In this document: piece after piece, positions 34,694 to 47,346 of the stretch
How positions within the stretch are numbered: position 1 is the first letter of the stretch
Layout: each line of letters starts with the position of its first letter
Assembly: GCA_963682055.1 (NCBI GenBank)
Contig: OY821742.1
Span: 8,579,816-8,643,815 of the forward strand
DNA from: Primula veris
Lineage: Eukaryota > Streptophyta > Magnoliopsida > Ericales > Primulaceae
Direction of reading: 5' to 3'
Length of the DNA stretch: 64,000 bases
Notes under the pieces: model-generated
Database searches by the model: none
What the model was told of the DNA's origin: nothing
Seen by the model: the letters and a program-made list of their open reading frames with translations, nothing else
Program-made: the position numbers and the translations under genes

Positions 34694-37600
34694 CCAGTAC
34701 AACGCTGTCTATTTAGAAAATCGGATGATGAATCTTCGGTATGTAACTACTTCTACGTACACAAGAATTATGTTATTATCATATTCTTGAAGCATCATAT
34801 ATATCCAGGTGACAAAGTATGGTAAAAACAAAGACCGGATGCAATATAATTATGGGGTCTAAGATTTTGACACGATCTCTATAGAAAACACTGAGTATAA
34901 TTTCATATAATTTTCAACCAAAACGAAACATTCGACATGATTAAGGGCTAAACTCCAGGTTTTATTCTTCCCCCCTAGCTATTTTCTGTTTTTTCTCAAC
35001 CAAAGTGAAATATAATCCGATACATTTTTAGAATACCTTGAATATGCCCAGGGAAAGAACTAGGTGGAGTGGAGGCAGCTTCCCCCATTTTGAAAAAAAA
35101 ATGATGAAAAAGTAACTTATTTTTATGTATTTTGATCAAATTTTTAAAAAATTAGCGTTCGGGCTGAAAAAAAATCATAAAGGGTGTGAAAAAAATTATA
35201 TAGAAAACCGACCACTCTCTTATTTCAATTTCGTGGTTCAGTCACGAAGCATGTCCTCACATTTCTCCTTACCGATACACTCACAAAAACAAAGTTTGTG
35301 TTAATTATCATTTTTGTCGCTTGTAGTTCACAGAATTGGGAAGTTGAAAGTATCCACTACAAGAAAATCATCATATAGCAACACAAAATTTTAAGGAATT
35401 AATTTGTGTTGCTAATTAGCAACAAAATACCAACAAAAAAGCAACAGAAAAGTTCATAAATATTTTGCAACAAAATTACCTATAAAAATTTCAAGAAAAG
35501 TTGGCAACAACAAGAAATGTTACAAAAATAGTTGCTGATTTTTCTCATGTAAAGTTAGCAACAAAAATACCAATAAATTGTAACACACGAACCTCGTAAA
35601 TCTTTACAACATAAAATTTTGTTGCTATGAGTAAATTTGAAATTCTTGCAACTTAGTAGTAACAATGTTGCATCAGAAATAGCAACCCTAACCTTTGTTG
35701 CGAAACTTTGATGGAAAATATATTATTTTAGATAATTTTGTTGATGTTAAATCCTAAATATTGTTTATTCTATTGGTGGCTAGCTAATATTGTCATTGTA
35801 TGAAGTATGCAAGTATATGATTACGAAACACTTATGTTACATAGTTATTCGTAACAGATTTTGAACACATATATTATAAAAATTGAAGTATATTGTATAC
35901 GTGCATTTGTTATGTTATATTATGAACTATGGAATATATAAAATATATGTTATTATGTTATTTGGTAGTTTTTTTTATTTATTTTGAAAATTATATCCGC
36001 AAAACATAACTCAGCTTTACTCGATTATATTTTGGCTAAGAGTAATGTTATAACCACCTAAAAACTTAAGCAAAAATCTTACCCGCTGATATGACGGATT
36101 AGGTGAAACAATTATGAATTAAAACAAAATATGTTTTCAATATCGAAACAAAAATGGTTTGTCAGTTAACCCGCTCCGCGGATAAAATTTTTGAGTAAAT
36201 ATTTTGGATGGTTCATTTATCTCTGGCTAATCTTCACCAATTTACTTCCAAATTTTCACCATTCCCTCCTTTTTTTTCAAAATCTATATATTTTTATGTG
36301 ATATTTTACGGATCAATTGTTTTGGAGAGAGATGAAATATTTTGGTTGAAAAATATGGGTCATTGCTGTAGATCCTTGTGTAATTGAGGCCCTAAATCCA
36401 TAACTGCAGAAAATGACCAACATGTAAGAACATCAAATCAAGTAACCATCTGTATACAATATCTAATTTAATAAAAGACAATAAAGTAAGCAAAGATGAC
36501 ATGTTTCTACCTCAACAACTCCACAACGTCTACAACACTCAAAATACGGTCCTTCTAGTAACTTAAACTCAAATAAAATAAACTCTCAACCCAGACCCGG
36601 GGGTGTCACACGGCTGAATAACATGTGTGACGGCACGTGCTAAACAAAGCCTAAATGAAATAATTATTAAACACTCGCTAAATAACTCATTAAATAAGCT
36701 CAAATTTCTAGCAAAAGGTTCATTAAATAAAATCTCAAAAATTACGTTCATTACAATAAGTTAATCTCTTACAACTAAAATAAAAAAGTAATCGCAATAG
36801 TAATAATAAAATCTTTTTCTTTCTTTTTATGGTAAAAGCAAAATGATAACATGTATATCTTAGAGTACCAAGCCCTATTGACTTCCTCAATCTCTTTACC
36901 GTCGATATTTTTCTTAGGTGTATAAACCATACGTGCACTACGTAATTAAGGTCACCACAGCATGACGGCTGAGTCTATTCCTTAAAACGTTCCGGTTAAC
37001 AAAACTATGTACAATCGCTAAGTTAACCGTTGAGAACTAAACTCTTTCGTTTAGTTGCCAACGTCACCCCACTTTCCTCTTCCCCTTATTCGGGATTCTC
37101 CGTTGGACTTATTCTCATGGTCCCAAATACAAATCATAAGCAAATCATAAATTAATAAATTTAGAAACCTATACAGATACACTTTATATAACCTTTATCT
37201 TTATAAGATATAAACTAGTTCTCTTTATACAGATCCATTGTATATAAATCACTTCTTCTTTTTCATTCTTTTCTTTCTTTTATTTACTATGTTTTCGTAA
37301 TAATATAAAAACAATGTTTCCATATATAATTAGTACTTGAAAAATAATACCCATGAGCCTGTAAAATATTATCAAAAGTTGCAACGGAATATTTATAATA
37401 GCAAGACAAAACTCACTCACCTAATATTAATCTGAAAGAACAGAAACATTTCTACAACGAATAATCTAGTGCTTAGCTTTCCACTAAACCTTTTCCCTTG
37501 CTCAACATAGGACTTTAATTCTCTCATCTTTGTATACTTTCGTTACATACATATAATTTTAATACAGTAAAGGAGTATAGAACCTGTTGGTACGAATTTA

Positions 37601-38045
37601 AAATTTTTTAAAAGAAATAAATACGAGCTGAAAGAACAATTGACAATTAAATAAAAATGTTGCCAAATGCGGCTACAAGCAAAATGGTTTTGACACACAA
37701 AAAAAAAAAATACTAAACGAATAATTTGCCCATAGGCTACAACCTCAAAATATAATAAAAATGAAAGGAAAACGGAAGCCCCAAGCCCATGATGTTGCAA
37801 TGCAACAGCTCTTATCCAAACATGCCAACCTAATTGGTACCTGAAATACAAAATTGTAACGGTGAGTCCCACGCACGTAACTAGACGGGACGGCACCACA
37901 AATACCGTCACTCCATCCCATAAACGCAAGAGCTCACAAATTCTACAACTAAAATAATCGACGTATAAAAAGAAATATAATAACATTCTATAACGGGATG
38001 AATTAAATAAATTAAATAACGTCAACACAAATCTATAACAAACAT

Positions 38046-38420
38046 GGACCTCTCATGCCACCTACCCCAGTCCGTAAGGTAGGTCATTCCCTATCCCCTC
38101 GGCCGTCTTCTGTCCCCGGAATTAGGAAGAGACAGAGACCATTGCTAACATAAAAGTATATTTAAAGTGCGCACTTGGACCTCTCATGCCACTCGCCCCA
38201 GTCCGTAAGACGAGTCATTCCCTATCCCCACGGCCGTCTACTGTCCCCGAAATTAGGAAGAGACAGAGACCATAGCTAACATAAAAATAAATATAGTGCA
38301 CACTAGGACCTCTCATGCCACTCGCTCCAGTCCGTAAGACGAGTCATTCCCTATCCCCACGGCCGTCTCCTGTCCCCGGAATTAGGAAGAGACAGAGACC
38401 ATTGCTAATGTATCAATATT
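38046..38420. repeat. Tandem repeat, three units of about 130 bp
   Basis: Units start at 38046, 38177 and 38306. Each begins GGACCTCTCATGCCA and contains CCAGTCCGTAAG, GGCCGTC and AATTAGGAAGAGACAGAGACC-like blocks. They are GC-richer than their surroundings. Confidence 0.9.
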
Positions 38421-38530
38421 AAAGCATCGGCCAATAATATTATACTATTCATATAACACAATCTCATACATATCAATATTAAGGCCTCGGCCAATAATGT
38501 TATACTATTCAAATAACACAATCTCATACG
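38409..38530. repeat. Tandem duplication of about 61 bp
   Basis: A unit with TATCAATATTAA, GGCCAATAAT and AACACAATCTCATAC occurs twice in tandem with few differences, directly after the 130-bp repeats. Confidence 0.85.
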
Positions 38531-38991
38531 TCACGTAACGTAATACAACATAATCCAAAAGCATAGGTGCTAGATTCACAACTAACCAAACAAGTCTAAT
38601 CAACATAAAAACTCATTTAGGCATTTTAACAAACACCTTGTATACGCAATATAAAACACATCTTTATTCAACAATAATTTACCCAATTCTATCAACAACC
38701 ATAATAATACATAATCAATGCATATAACACGCAACCCATTAATATTATCATTAATTCGAAATCAAGATACTAAATCCACAACTAATCCAAAATCAAAGAA
38801 GCGAATTAAAAATATAACAACTAACCCCAATTAACAATTTAAGAACATAATTAATATAAAAGGCAAAAACCCCCAATTTATACTAAACGTAAAACCTAAT
38901 CCTAACATACACCCTCGTCTAGTCGCAATGGATAACCCCCGTTAACTTAGTGCGTAGAGGAGATGCTTCCGGTATGAACCCGCTAACGTGG

Positions 38992-39060
38992 TTTCTTCTT
39001 CTTCTTCTTCTTCTTCTTCTTCTTCTTCTTCTTCTTCTTCTTCTTCTTCTTCTCTTTTCT
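38992..39060. repeat. (TTC)n microsatellite
   Basis: About 20 uninterrupted CTT/TTC units followed by TCTTTTCTC-type pyrimidine repeats. Confidence 0.95.
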
Positions 39061-39605
39061 CTCTTTTCTCTCTTTTTCTCTCTTGTTTTTAGGTTTAAAG
39101 AATGAAAGTGGGCTGATTTTTAGGTTTAGAAAAACTGTTTTTTGATAGTTTGTGGAAGCGAACTATTTGGTCTCCAAAGTTCTAAAAGCTAACTTTTAAT
39201 CAAAAATATTAATAAACTACTCAATAATAACAAATTTTTATAAACAAATCTATTGGGTCCTTTTTATTAGTAAAATTAGTAACAGGTTTTTAAAATAAAG
39301 TTTTTCAGAAGAGTTTCGGTTTTTGGCTAAAAATTAGTCGAGTGACCGGTTTTTGGTAAAATTTTGAATAAAACGTTTTTGGATAAATTAAAACATAAAT
39401 AAAATTACTTATAAAAATACGGGATGTTACAGTAATACCATATTCAAATATACTACTAATTTGGAGTAATTTTACTAAACTAATGGTTAGTTAATTCCTA
39501 ACAATTAGTTGAAACTTTTTATTTTTATTTTTTTTTCGGAAAAAAAAAAATTTATGTTTGAAAATGACATTTGGTTGTGCTTAGGAACTGTTATTTATAT
39601 GCATA

Positions 39606-39720
39606 TGGGAATTGTACATTTTCATGGGGCAATGAATTAGATTAATCACTAATCTAATGGAGATGGGAATTGTACATTTTCATGGGGCAATGAATTAGAT
39701 TAATCACTCCATAATCTAAT
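39606..39720. repeat. Direct repeat near the CACTA right end
   Basis: A segment of about 60 bp containing GGGAATTGTACATTTTCATG and GGGGCAATGAATTAGATTAA occurs twice in tandem. Confidence 0.85.
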
Positions 39721-40508
39721 GGTCATAGATATGTAGGTTGCTGATCCAATTGTCACGGTTCTTGTTGTGCGATGACTCTTCTTCTTGTTTCTATTAAACG
39801 CAAACTCCAACGCCAATGAGTACAACTTGAGAATCGGTTCATGTACTATGTTTCGCCATCGGAAATAAATGGTTCTGTAAATTTTCATAAATTTTTACTT
39901 GCGGTTGTCCTTGTTGATAGTTGTATGTATTTTTATTATGGGTTATTATAATCCATGTTTGTATGCTTTTTGGTAGTGGTTCAGATCGTAAATGTTACAT
40001 TAGTAAATGGTTTGTTAATACAATGATTATTTGTGTTTTGATTAATTTTTGTTTGAATGGTATTATTTTGTATAGTAAAATACCATCAAAAGTTTCGGAA
40101 TACAATAATAATGAAAAATGCTAAAATAAAATCATTAAATATAAAATAAATGGTATTAGCTAAATAATCAAAAATTGTAACATATTTGCTTCAAATAAAT
40201 TTATGTTACAAAAGTGTTGCCTTTTACATCATAAAAACTCGTCAAGTAGCAACATAAATAAAAATGTTACAATTAGTGTCACTAATATAGCAACATAAAA
40301 ATATGTTACAATTATGTTACTAAGGATAATCATGTGTTGCTAATTTAATTGCTAAAATCTGCAACAAGGCAAACAATAACATATCAATTTTTGTTGCTAA
40401 ATTGTTGCTAATCTTAATTAGTAACATAAATAGCTTAAATACCAACATAATTTTTTGTTGCTATATGACTTTTTTTCTTGTAGTGATCAAGAAAGAAAGA
40501 GGCATGCC

Positions 40509-41186
40509 AAAGGAGTAATAGAATTAGTTATACAATTTGCATCTATCTAGTTAAAGAATAATTTAATATTTGAGTAATATAATATATCATAACAACGCTA
40601 TCTTAGTTGGTTAATCTTCACATTTTTCAATTCTCAGCACTTCTCCTTTTTGATTTGGTACTCGGAAATCTATTATTTGAATATTAAATATGCTGGTAAT
40701 TAATTGATCTTGATTTTAATGCTCAAATTATAAAATATATTTCGTTTTGTAAATTTAAATTGGTGCATTGTTTTCAAAATGAGGTTTATTTAGCATATCA
40801 CTTGACTTGTTTGATAAATTGGTAAGTGGTTTATTTTTAATATAATAACTTATTATTTGCATTATTCAAATAATTGGCTAGCTTAAGTTTCTATATGTAA
40901 AAGTTAAATATAATAATTTATCACCAAGCAAACTATTTTTATCATGTTATTGTTTATAATTTGATGTTTCTTTTACTTTTACTCTTGGTATATCACATGT
41001 TTGATCAATTATCATTTTTTTCTTATTGAGCTGATTTTATTAATCATTAATGAAATTCTATCTTAACATTCTAAGCGTATAATTCTATGTTTACGGTCCA
41101 AGCAAGAGTTAGACTTGCAAAAATACATTCATATGCTTGTTTTTATAAACATTAAAGAAAAAAGTTTATCTTGGCTCAGCCCCTGA
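40509..41186. other. Duplication junction region, no gene seen
   Basis: AT-rich sequence between the truncated DUF1218 exon 2 tail and the TPS pseudogene tail. I find no coding similarity and no clear transposon ends. The segment must contain the join between the two duplication units. Confidence 0.5.
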
Positions 41187-41290
41187 CGACCTTGATTGTC
41201 GATCCCATTCCGTTCGATCATGATGAGGAGATGACTGCAGAAGAAAATATTAAATATATAGTCCAGGGTATGCAATAACCTAACTAAATG
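41187..41290 (+). pseudogene. psi-TPS-3: tail of a TPS-1-like terpene synthase
   Basis: The sequence aligns with the last about 90 bases of TPS-1 exon 7, sharing CTTGATTGTC, CATGATGAG and GTCCAGGGTATGCAAT, with an extra 15-bp stretch. The following 3' trailer (about 41290-41700) matches the TPS-1 trailer (6710-7380 in blocks). All upstream exons are missing. It marks the position of the TPS-1 counterpart in the second duplication unit. Confidence 0.8.
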
Positions 41291-42444
41291 AAACAATTAC
41301 TTTCGTGAATTTTACCAGCAAGATATATTGGACCTTTTAAGATTTAAGGGACAGTATTTATATATAAGTGATGTAAAAATAATGTTTGTTTATTCGTAGG
41401 TTTACAAAATGATGTATTTCGTACATTCATCCAAATTGATCTTGTAAATTTTCTCAAAATTTATAACCAAAAAAAAATCAAGACTTGATTTCCTTTCTTT
41501 TCTTTTCCATGTTTGGCCTGGAGAAGTTCGAAGTTCTAAACTCGATCGCCCTAGATCTTTTCTTAAACACGGATAAGAGAACATAGCTGCACATAAAATG
41601 CAATTAAACAATTGTATTATACGAAAAGAGACAACAAGTAAGAAAGTGAAGTTGGTAAAGCCTTAACTCCTAATTAATCTTTTTAAACTTCTCATACAAA
41701 TATTACTAAACTTATAAGGTACTTAAAGGTACAAGAAAGCTACTTGCTGAAAGCAAAATCAGTCACAAAGGTGATAAACAAAATGAGGATCAATGAGTTT
41801 AACTTCAGGACCAATACTTTTCAACCAAAATATTCGACCTGGATTTACCCTTTTTTATACGGGATCGGAATCAAATAAATAACTATCGAGTGTCTTGAGA
41901 CTATAAATATCAAACATGACAATTCTTCAAATCATGTACACCATTAATTAGTAACCATGCATAATTCAACGAGTCATTTAAAAGAAGTAATTAAGGAAAC
42001 TACCAAAATTAGTTCTGGTTAGGCAACCTAAACTCATAAGGCGGCCGGCCTAAGCAAACCAAACACGAGAATTTTTAAAGCTTTTTTGAGCAAGTTAAGC
42101 CTAACACAACTGTGTGATTATTTTACTTGTCAAATGTTAACTGTGGTCAGTGACGGAACCAGAATTGCGAAATGGATGGCTGATTTTCTATATAAAAGAA
42201 TTTATATCTTATATTAAGTTATTTTACGAAATACGAGACTGAAACACTAAAATTTAAAGATTTTAATCAAAATACATAAAAAATATCTTTTTTTTCATAA
42301 TTTTTTCCCAAAATGGAACCGACTGTCCCTACCTAATTCATTCACCGACTGTGATGGGGTATGCCTATGTTTGATCTCATTAGTTTAAGAACTCATTAAT
42401 AAAAAGTGTGGAGTATTACTCCATTTTTATTAAAAGTGGATTGC

Positions 42445-42450
42445 TATATA
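42445..42450 (+). promoter_or_regulatory. TATA box of TPS-4
   Basis: TATATA within TTGCTATATATGGA, conserved with the TPS-2 upstream region, about 130 bp before the usable ATG. Confidence 0.45.
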
Positions 42451-42543
42451 TGGAACTTCATCTTTAAAATTTTGTTGTCATCTATTAAAACTTACCAGCT
42501 TTGGAAATAAAAATACCAGCACGTTTATTTTGATCTTAAAGAT

Positions 42544-42576
42544 ATGAAGGATAGCCATTTTACCGTTCCTGTGTAA
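42544..42576 (+). promoter_or_regulatory. Upstream short open frame created by the 74-bp deletion in TPS-4
   Basis: The ancestral start codon remains but is out of frame with the enzyme after the deletion. It encodes ten residues then TAA, ending two bases before the ATG used for TPS-4. Leaky scanning or reinitiation would be needed. Confidence 0.7.
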
Positions 42577-42577
42577 C

Positions 42578-45500
42578 ATGACGTCTAATGTAGACGAGTT
42601 TCAGCGACGATCCGCTCATTACCATTCTACTATCTGGGACCCCAACTTTGTTTTATCCTTAGCCACACCATACTCGGTACCTTTCACTCTTTGGCTCTCC
42701 GTCAATCTTTAAACGTGCACATCATGCAAGTATAATTTTTTTTTTATGGCAACAAGAGAAGAAGTTAATTGTATCTAATCACCATTCTTTTTTTCTGCAG
42801 TACGAGAAATACGGACTAGAGTTACAGAAGTTGACACAACAAGCCAGTAGTTTACTCAAATCAACACAGGATGTCCCAACTTTATCAAAGCTTATCGATA
42901 AAATACAACGTTTAGGTGTGTCTTATCACTTCGATGAAGAAATAAAAGAGGCCATGGCTCTTATTCATACTAATTGGAGTGACGATCTATACTTAACTGC
43001 ATTGCAGTTTCGACTACTAAGACAACACGGTTATCCTGTGAGCTCAGGTATTTGTGAAAGTTGCAGTTCTATTCAACTGTGTATAAAAAATTACAAAAAC
43101 TCTGCACAAATTGTTGAAATGCAAAATCGCATTTGAGAGAGAAAAAAAATATTATAAATGTATTTCTGCTTACGATTACAACAATGGGATCAAGATTCAA
43201 GACTATATATCTATCTCAAAATTGTTGTTTCCTGCTTAACAAGGCCTGCTACTAACAACCTGTAAACTCAAACTAATAAAGAAACTACCTGTTCATTTGC
43301 AAAAAAGTAACATAATTTAGTCATACACTTTTTATTGTGTAATTAAAGTAAGTACTCTATGCTAGCATATGGCCATTATTCTGCTTTCCAAATTTCAATT
43401 TTAAGCAAAATTACAGAAAAACTCTGTTTAAGATCACTAACTGTTCTTCTGAAACGTGTTTCGGAGATCGAGACAATATTGTTCTCCAAATATGGAGGAA
43501 ACTTTGTTGTGCGGAAACAAACTTCTCCTAAACATTCGGAAACTTAAGTAACAATATAACATCATTTAAAATCTTATATAATGTTTGTTTGAAACTCTAA
43601 TAATTTGAAAGAGAAATTTAAAGAAAAATGTTACCTTCATGGCTTCAATAAACTTGTAAGGTACTATTTTTATGATCAAATAAATAAATAAGTAAAAGCA
43701 TGATGGATTTAAGTTACGAGAAGAGCATTATACTTGAATTATTTATTTGTCATATTACTTTAATTAGCTAGTATATTCCCTAATCTTAATGAAGTCAAGT
43801 CTTCGTTCACTTGGATATTGTGGTTTATATATTTACGTGAGTTCTTTAAACATTTACTATATATTTTATTCAATTTTTTTTTTTACTAATACTGGCGAGC
43901 AATTTATTTTGCTTTTTCCGTTTCCAGTTTCTATTTCGGTTTTCTGAGTTGAAAACTATGGTTTCAAGACTATTTTTTTTAGCTACCACTAAATTATTTT
44001 CATGAATGATTTTGAAAAACATAATTAAACTTCCAATGTGAAAATGATATTACAGACGTGTTTAATAAATTCAAATATAAAAACGGAAAGTACAAGGAGA
44101 GCTTGAGCAAGGATGTTGACGGTCTCTTGAGTTTGTATGAAGCTTCGCACTTTGCTCATGATGACGATTATAACTTAGAAGAAGCGAAAACTTTTAGTTC
44201 TGAATATCTCAAGGCGTTAACTCGAAGTGTGGAAATCTTGAAAGCGGAAGAGGTTCGAAAATCTCTTGAACTCCCCTTACTTTGGCGAATGTCTAGGTTG
44301 GAAGATAAAATATTCATTCAAGTTCACCAAGAAAGCAACAAAGAAAGGTCCTTTTTGTTAGATCTTGCTAAGTTGGATTTCAACTTGGTTCAATCAATCC
44401 ATCAAACAGAAATCAAGGAGTTAACAAGGTAACCTCTTTACATGCATATATAGGCATATAGCTAATCCAAAAACTAAATTTAAAGAACGCATTAGGTATA
44501 TGTAATGTAACCTTTTCCCCTAGGTTCGCTTGGGTTTAAGTATAAAGAAATAAATATGCACTTCTAAGTTTCTGGAACCACTGATCCATGAAAATTGGTA
44601 TGTGAGCTAGGGACAATACGTTACACGTAAAAGCTTAAGTAGTAACACGTTATATCGAATATAACATATTATCCCGAAAAATATTCTCCAGACTAGCCGA
44701 ATATAAAACACAAAAAATTACACATTTAAGCCTTTTGTCTTCAGTAGCGAACATTCTATTTTTATCAGCATATCTAAAGTATGCAAGATCTTAGTTTTGT
44801 TTACCAACAATGACTATTTTTCCACTAGGTGGTGGCTTGACTTGGGATTAAAAGATAAACTCCATTTTTCTCGAGACAGATTAATGGAGAATTATATCTG
44901 GGCTTTGGGACTCATTTCCGAACCCCAGTTTTCGAAGTGCAGAATCGGGCTCACCAAATGTGTGTGCATTCTTACGGAAATAGATGACATGTATGACATT
45001 TATGGATCACTTGAGGAGCTTGAGCGCTTCACCGATGCTGTGCGACAGTATGTAATGATGACTAACATAAAATTTGTATACAGTATTCCAATCCCTTTTT
45101 TGTTTAACTAATGGTATGTTCCTTTGTTTTTCGGCCCTTCGCTTAATTACATTCAGATGGGACCTTAAAGCAATGGACGGTCTTCCTGAGTACATGAAGA
45201 TTTGCTACTTAGCCGTATTCAACCTTGGAAATGAGCTTGCTTTTCAAGTTCTCAGAGATCATGGCTTCTCTACGATCTACTATATCAAAGAGCAGGTCAA
45301 GAGAATTCGTTCTTTTGTCATCTCCTTTTCTGTATGCAAATATTTACTGAAAACCACTGCAAATTAAAATATTTTCAATTAAACTTCTTGGGTTCTCTCT
45401 TTTTTATCTCAAAACTTGTCTTTTACCAAGTGCTCGAGCCTTTTACATTTATCACCAATTTCCACATACTTGCAAAGGGGCCAAACGCTGTTTTTAACAA

Positions 45501-46667
45501 GATCACGTCAAGCTAGCCATTTTCTTCCAATATCGAAGATTTTGTCATTAGCTGTCTCGACAAAAAATCATCTATAAACCAAAACAGTGTGTACATCATT
45601 CTATAGACTGTCTTTTGACTATATGCATATGACGTTTTACATATTATTTTGCAGTGGACAAATCTCTGCGGAGCATATTTAGTAGAAGCGCGATGGTACT
45701 ATAGTGGTTACACACCAAGTTTGAGTGAGTATTTGTCAAATTCATGGATCTCGGTAGGAGGTCCAATTGGCCTAGCTCTTGCTCACCTTCTATCAGGCTC
45801 ACATGTTACCAAATCCTTCCTCGACAGTTTTGACCCCACATTTGAGCATGTATATTGGTCCTCTCTCATCACCCGACTCACCAATGATATGGGAACTTTT
45901 AAGGTAACCACCGCATACATAACTTATATGACTTAGAGATAGAAAATCTAAATAATTCTTCCAGTGCTAATTCGGCTAGGTGTAACAATGATCACATGGT
46001 TCAGATTTCAAACGCGGCTTGTATTTTTACCGTTAACACTAAACATGTTGATTTCTTGCATATTGTAAAATGTGTACGGCATATTGTAGTGAAAATTATT
46101 TTTGAAATGAGCCGGATGTACAACTTGAGGAACATATTTAGCGACAACGCATGTCTTTAATATTTCTTCAAATAGTGACAAACAAATTTGCAGCCAAATA
46201 ATGTCTTTTGAAATAATTTGACAATAATATGAAGTTAAGAAAGATTGTGGAATTTATTTTTGGTAAATTAGTTCCCATTTGAATGTTCCTTAATTTACTT
46301 GTCACTTTAATTTCACTTTACTTTTCAACTTAAGGCTGAAGTTAGTAGAGGAGATGTGCCGAAATCTATCGGGTGTTACATGATGGAACAGGGTGTATCC
46401 GAAGATCAAGCGAGAGATCACATTAAAGGCATGATAACGTCTTCATGGAAAAAACTTAACAAAGCATGTTTAAGCAATAGTCCTAGTGCAAACTTAAAAC
46501 CATTAGTAAAGTTGTCAATGAACTTAGCAAGAACTTCACATTGCATCTACCAACATGGAGATGGGATCGGTACATCTGTTGGATCGACTAAAGACCATTT
46601 GATGGCGCTGATTGTAGATCCCATTCCAATCGATCATGCTGAGGATATGATCGCACACGGAGACTAG
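42578..46667 (+). CDS. TPS-4: terpene synthase, TPS-b type, without transit peptide
   Basis: Exons: 42578-42676, 42801-43047, 44056-44428, 44829-45047, 45157-45295, 45655-45903, 46335-46667. They total 1659 nt, 552 residues. It is very close to TPS-2 over its length. Relative to TPS-2, 74 bp after the original ATG (equivalent to 9427-9500) are missing. The old ATG at 42544 therefore now opens an 11-codon frame that stops at 42574-42576. The first in-frame ATG (42578) corresponds to an internal Met of TPS-2, ten codons before [11 protein letters not shown] (RRX8W). RDR, DDMYD and NDMGTFKAE are all intact. The protein is therefore a complete catalytic unit lacking a plastid signal, predicted cytosolic. 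If active there, FPP or cytosolic GPP would be the available substrate. Translation must bypass the short upstream frame. Confidence 0.85.
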
Positions 46668-46802
46668 AATTACACTAATAATTTTACTATGCTCATGAAT
46701 TGTATAAACACTTAAATAAGATCGAGGGACTGTATTTGTGCTAAGTGCTCACTCATGAAAGAGACTATTCGCTAGTTCCAAAGTTTGCATTAAGATGTTA
46801 AT

Positions 46803-47083
46803 TTTCCCATTCAAATGGAAATTGGAATCTTTTCTTAGAGATTAGAATCAAATTAAAGCTCTAGATTCGAGTTTAGGTCCAAAGTAGTTCTACTTCTTTT
46901 TACTTATAAGTTGTACTTTATTTTGTTAAGCAGATTAATGTTTTTTTCTCGCATTTTGGCGTGGAAAAAAAAGGCAAAAATTGTAATCCAGAGTGACCCA
47001 GTTTTTTTATCACACTCAAATAAGCCAACCTATTTGCTTAACTCTACCGCCAAACACCAAGGTAGAAGATAGACAAAATTCAA
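46803..47083. other. 280-bp segment present only downstream of TPS-4
   Basis: The flanks of TPS-2 and TPS-4 align on both sides (24235 against 46802/47084), but this block is missing after TPS-2. I see no transposon ends, so a deletion in the TPS-2 copy is as likely as an insertion here. No gene is visible. Confidence 0.6.
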
Positions 47084-47346
47084 TAGGAAGTAAAAATTAT
47101 AGAAGAAATAACTTTAGCATAGCTTGATTTCTGATCAATCTCATTTTCACTCATACAACAATCACTACACTCGAGTACTTTAAAAGGGTACAAGATGACT
47201 AGTACAGGGAAGGAAATTAAATGGTCAAGTACACAATCAGTCATCTCAAATAGATGGAAATAAATTGGGAAAACTACAAAAAAGCAACGTCCAATGTTAC
47301 GACACCCTTATCTCTGGGAGTAAAACAAGCCTGCATCTACACGCGA

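Larger units (their letters stand above)
36047..39431 (-). mobile_element. Possible gypsy-type LTR material nested in the CACTA element
   Basis: The right edge reads TGTAACATCCCGTATTTTTA on the complement, a start typical of plant Ty3/gypsy LTRs. GTAAT flanks both proposed edges (36042-36046 and 39432-39436). A second LTR-like start, TGTGACACCCCCGGGTC on the complement, occurs at 36610. No gag or pol frame is seen, and the left end lacks the canonical CA, so the extent and class are uncertain. Confidence 0.35.
35355..40485. mobile_element. CACTA (En/Spm-type) nonautonomous transposon, 5.1 kb
   Basis: Terminal inverted repeats CACTACAAGAAAA at the left, and the same sequence on the complement at the right, continue into a shared TCATATAGCAACA. 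A perfect 3-bp target duplication, ATC, lies at 35352-35354 and 40486-40488. Both subterminal regions (about 35370-35710 and 40180-40470) are dense in GCAACA/TGTTGC motifs in opposite orientations, the usual transposase-binding layout of CACTA elements. I see no transposase frame, so it is nonautonomous. It disrupts the DUF1218 pseudogene beside exon 2; the intact paralogue (near 47955) gives the empty site. Confidence 0.92.
24496..40508 (-). pseudogene. Truncated DUF1218 pseudogene split by two transposons
   Basis: Second copy of the DUF1218 gene at 47347-48873. Exon 3 survives as 34694-34704 plus 24496-24670, with the Copia retrotransposon inserted inside it. Intron 2 is represented by 34705-35354. 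A short tail of exon 2 lies at about 40486-40508, cut from intron 2 by the CACTA element. Similarity to the intact gene ends inside exon 2 at about 40508, so exon 1 and most of exon 2 were never included or were lost. Exon 3 also has a nonsense change: a conserved Cys codon (TGC in the intact copy) is TGA at 24604-24606. It is non-functional by several independent lesions. Confidence 0.85.

Noticed and set aside
37543..38028. 161-residue open frame on the minus strand inside the CACTA element
   Set aside because: Low-complexity Phe/Leu/Tyr-rich translation with no transposase or other motif; judged a chance frame.
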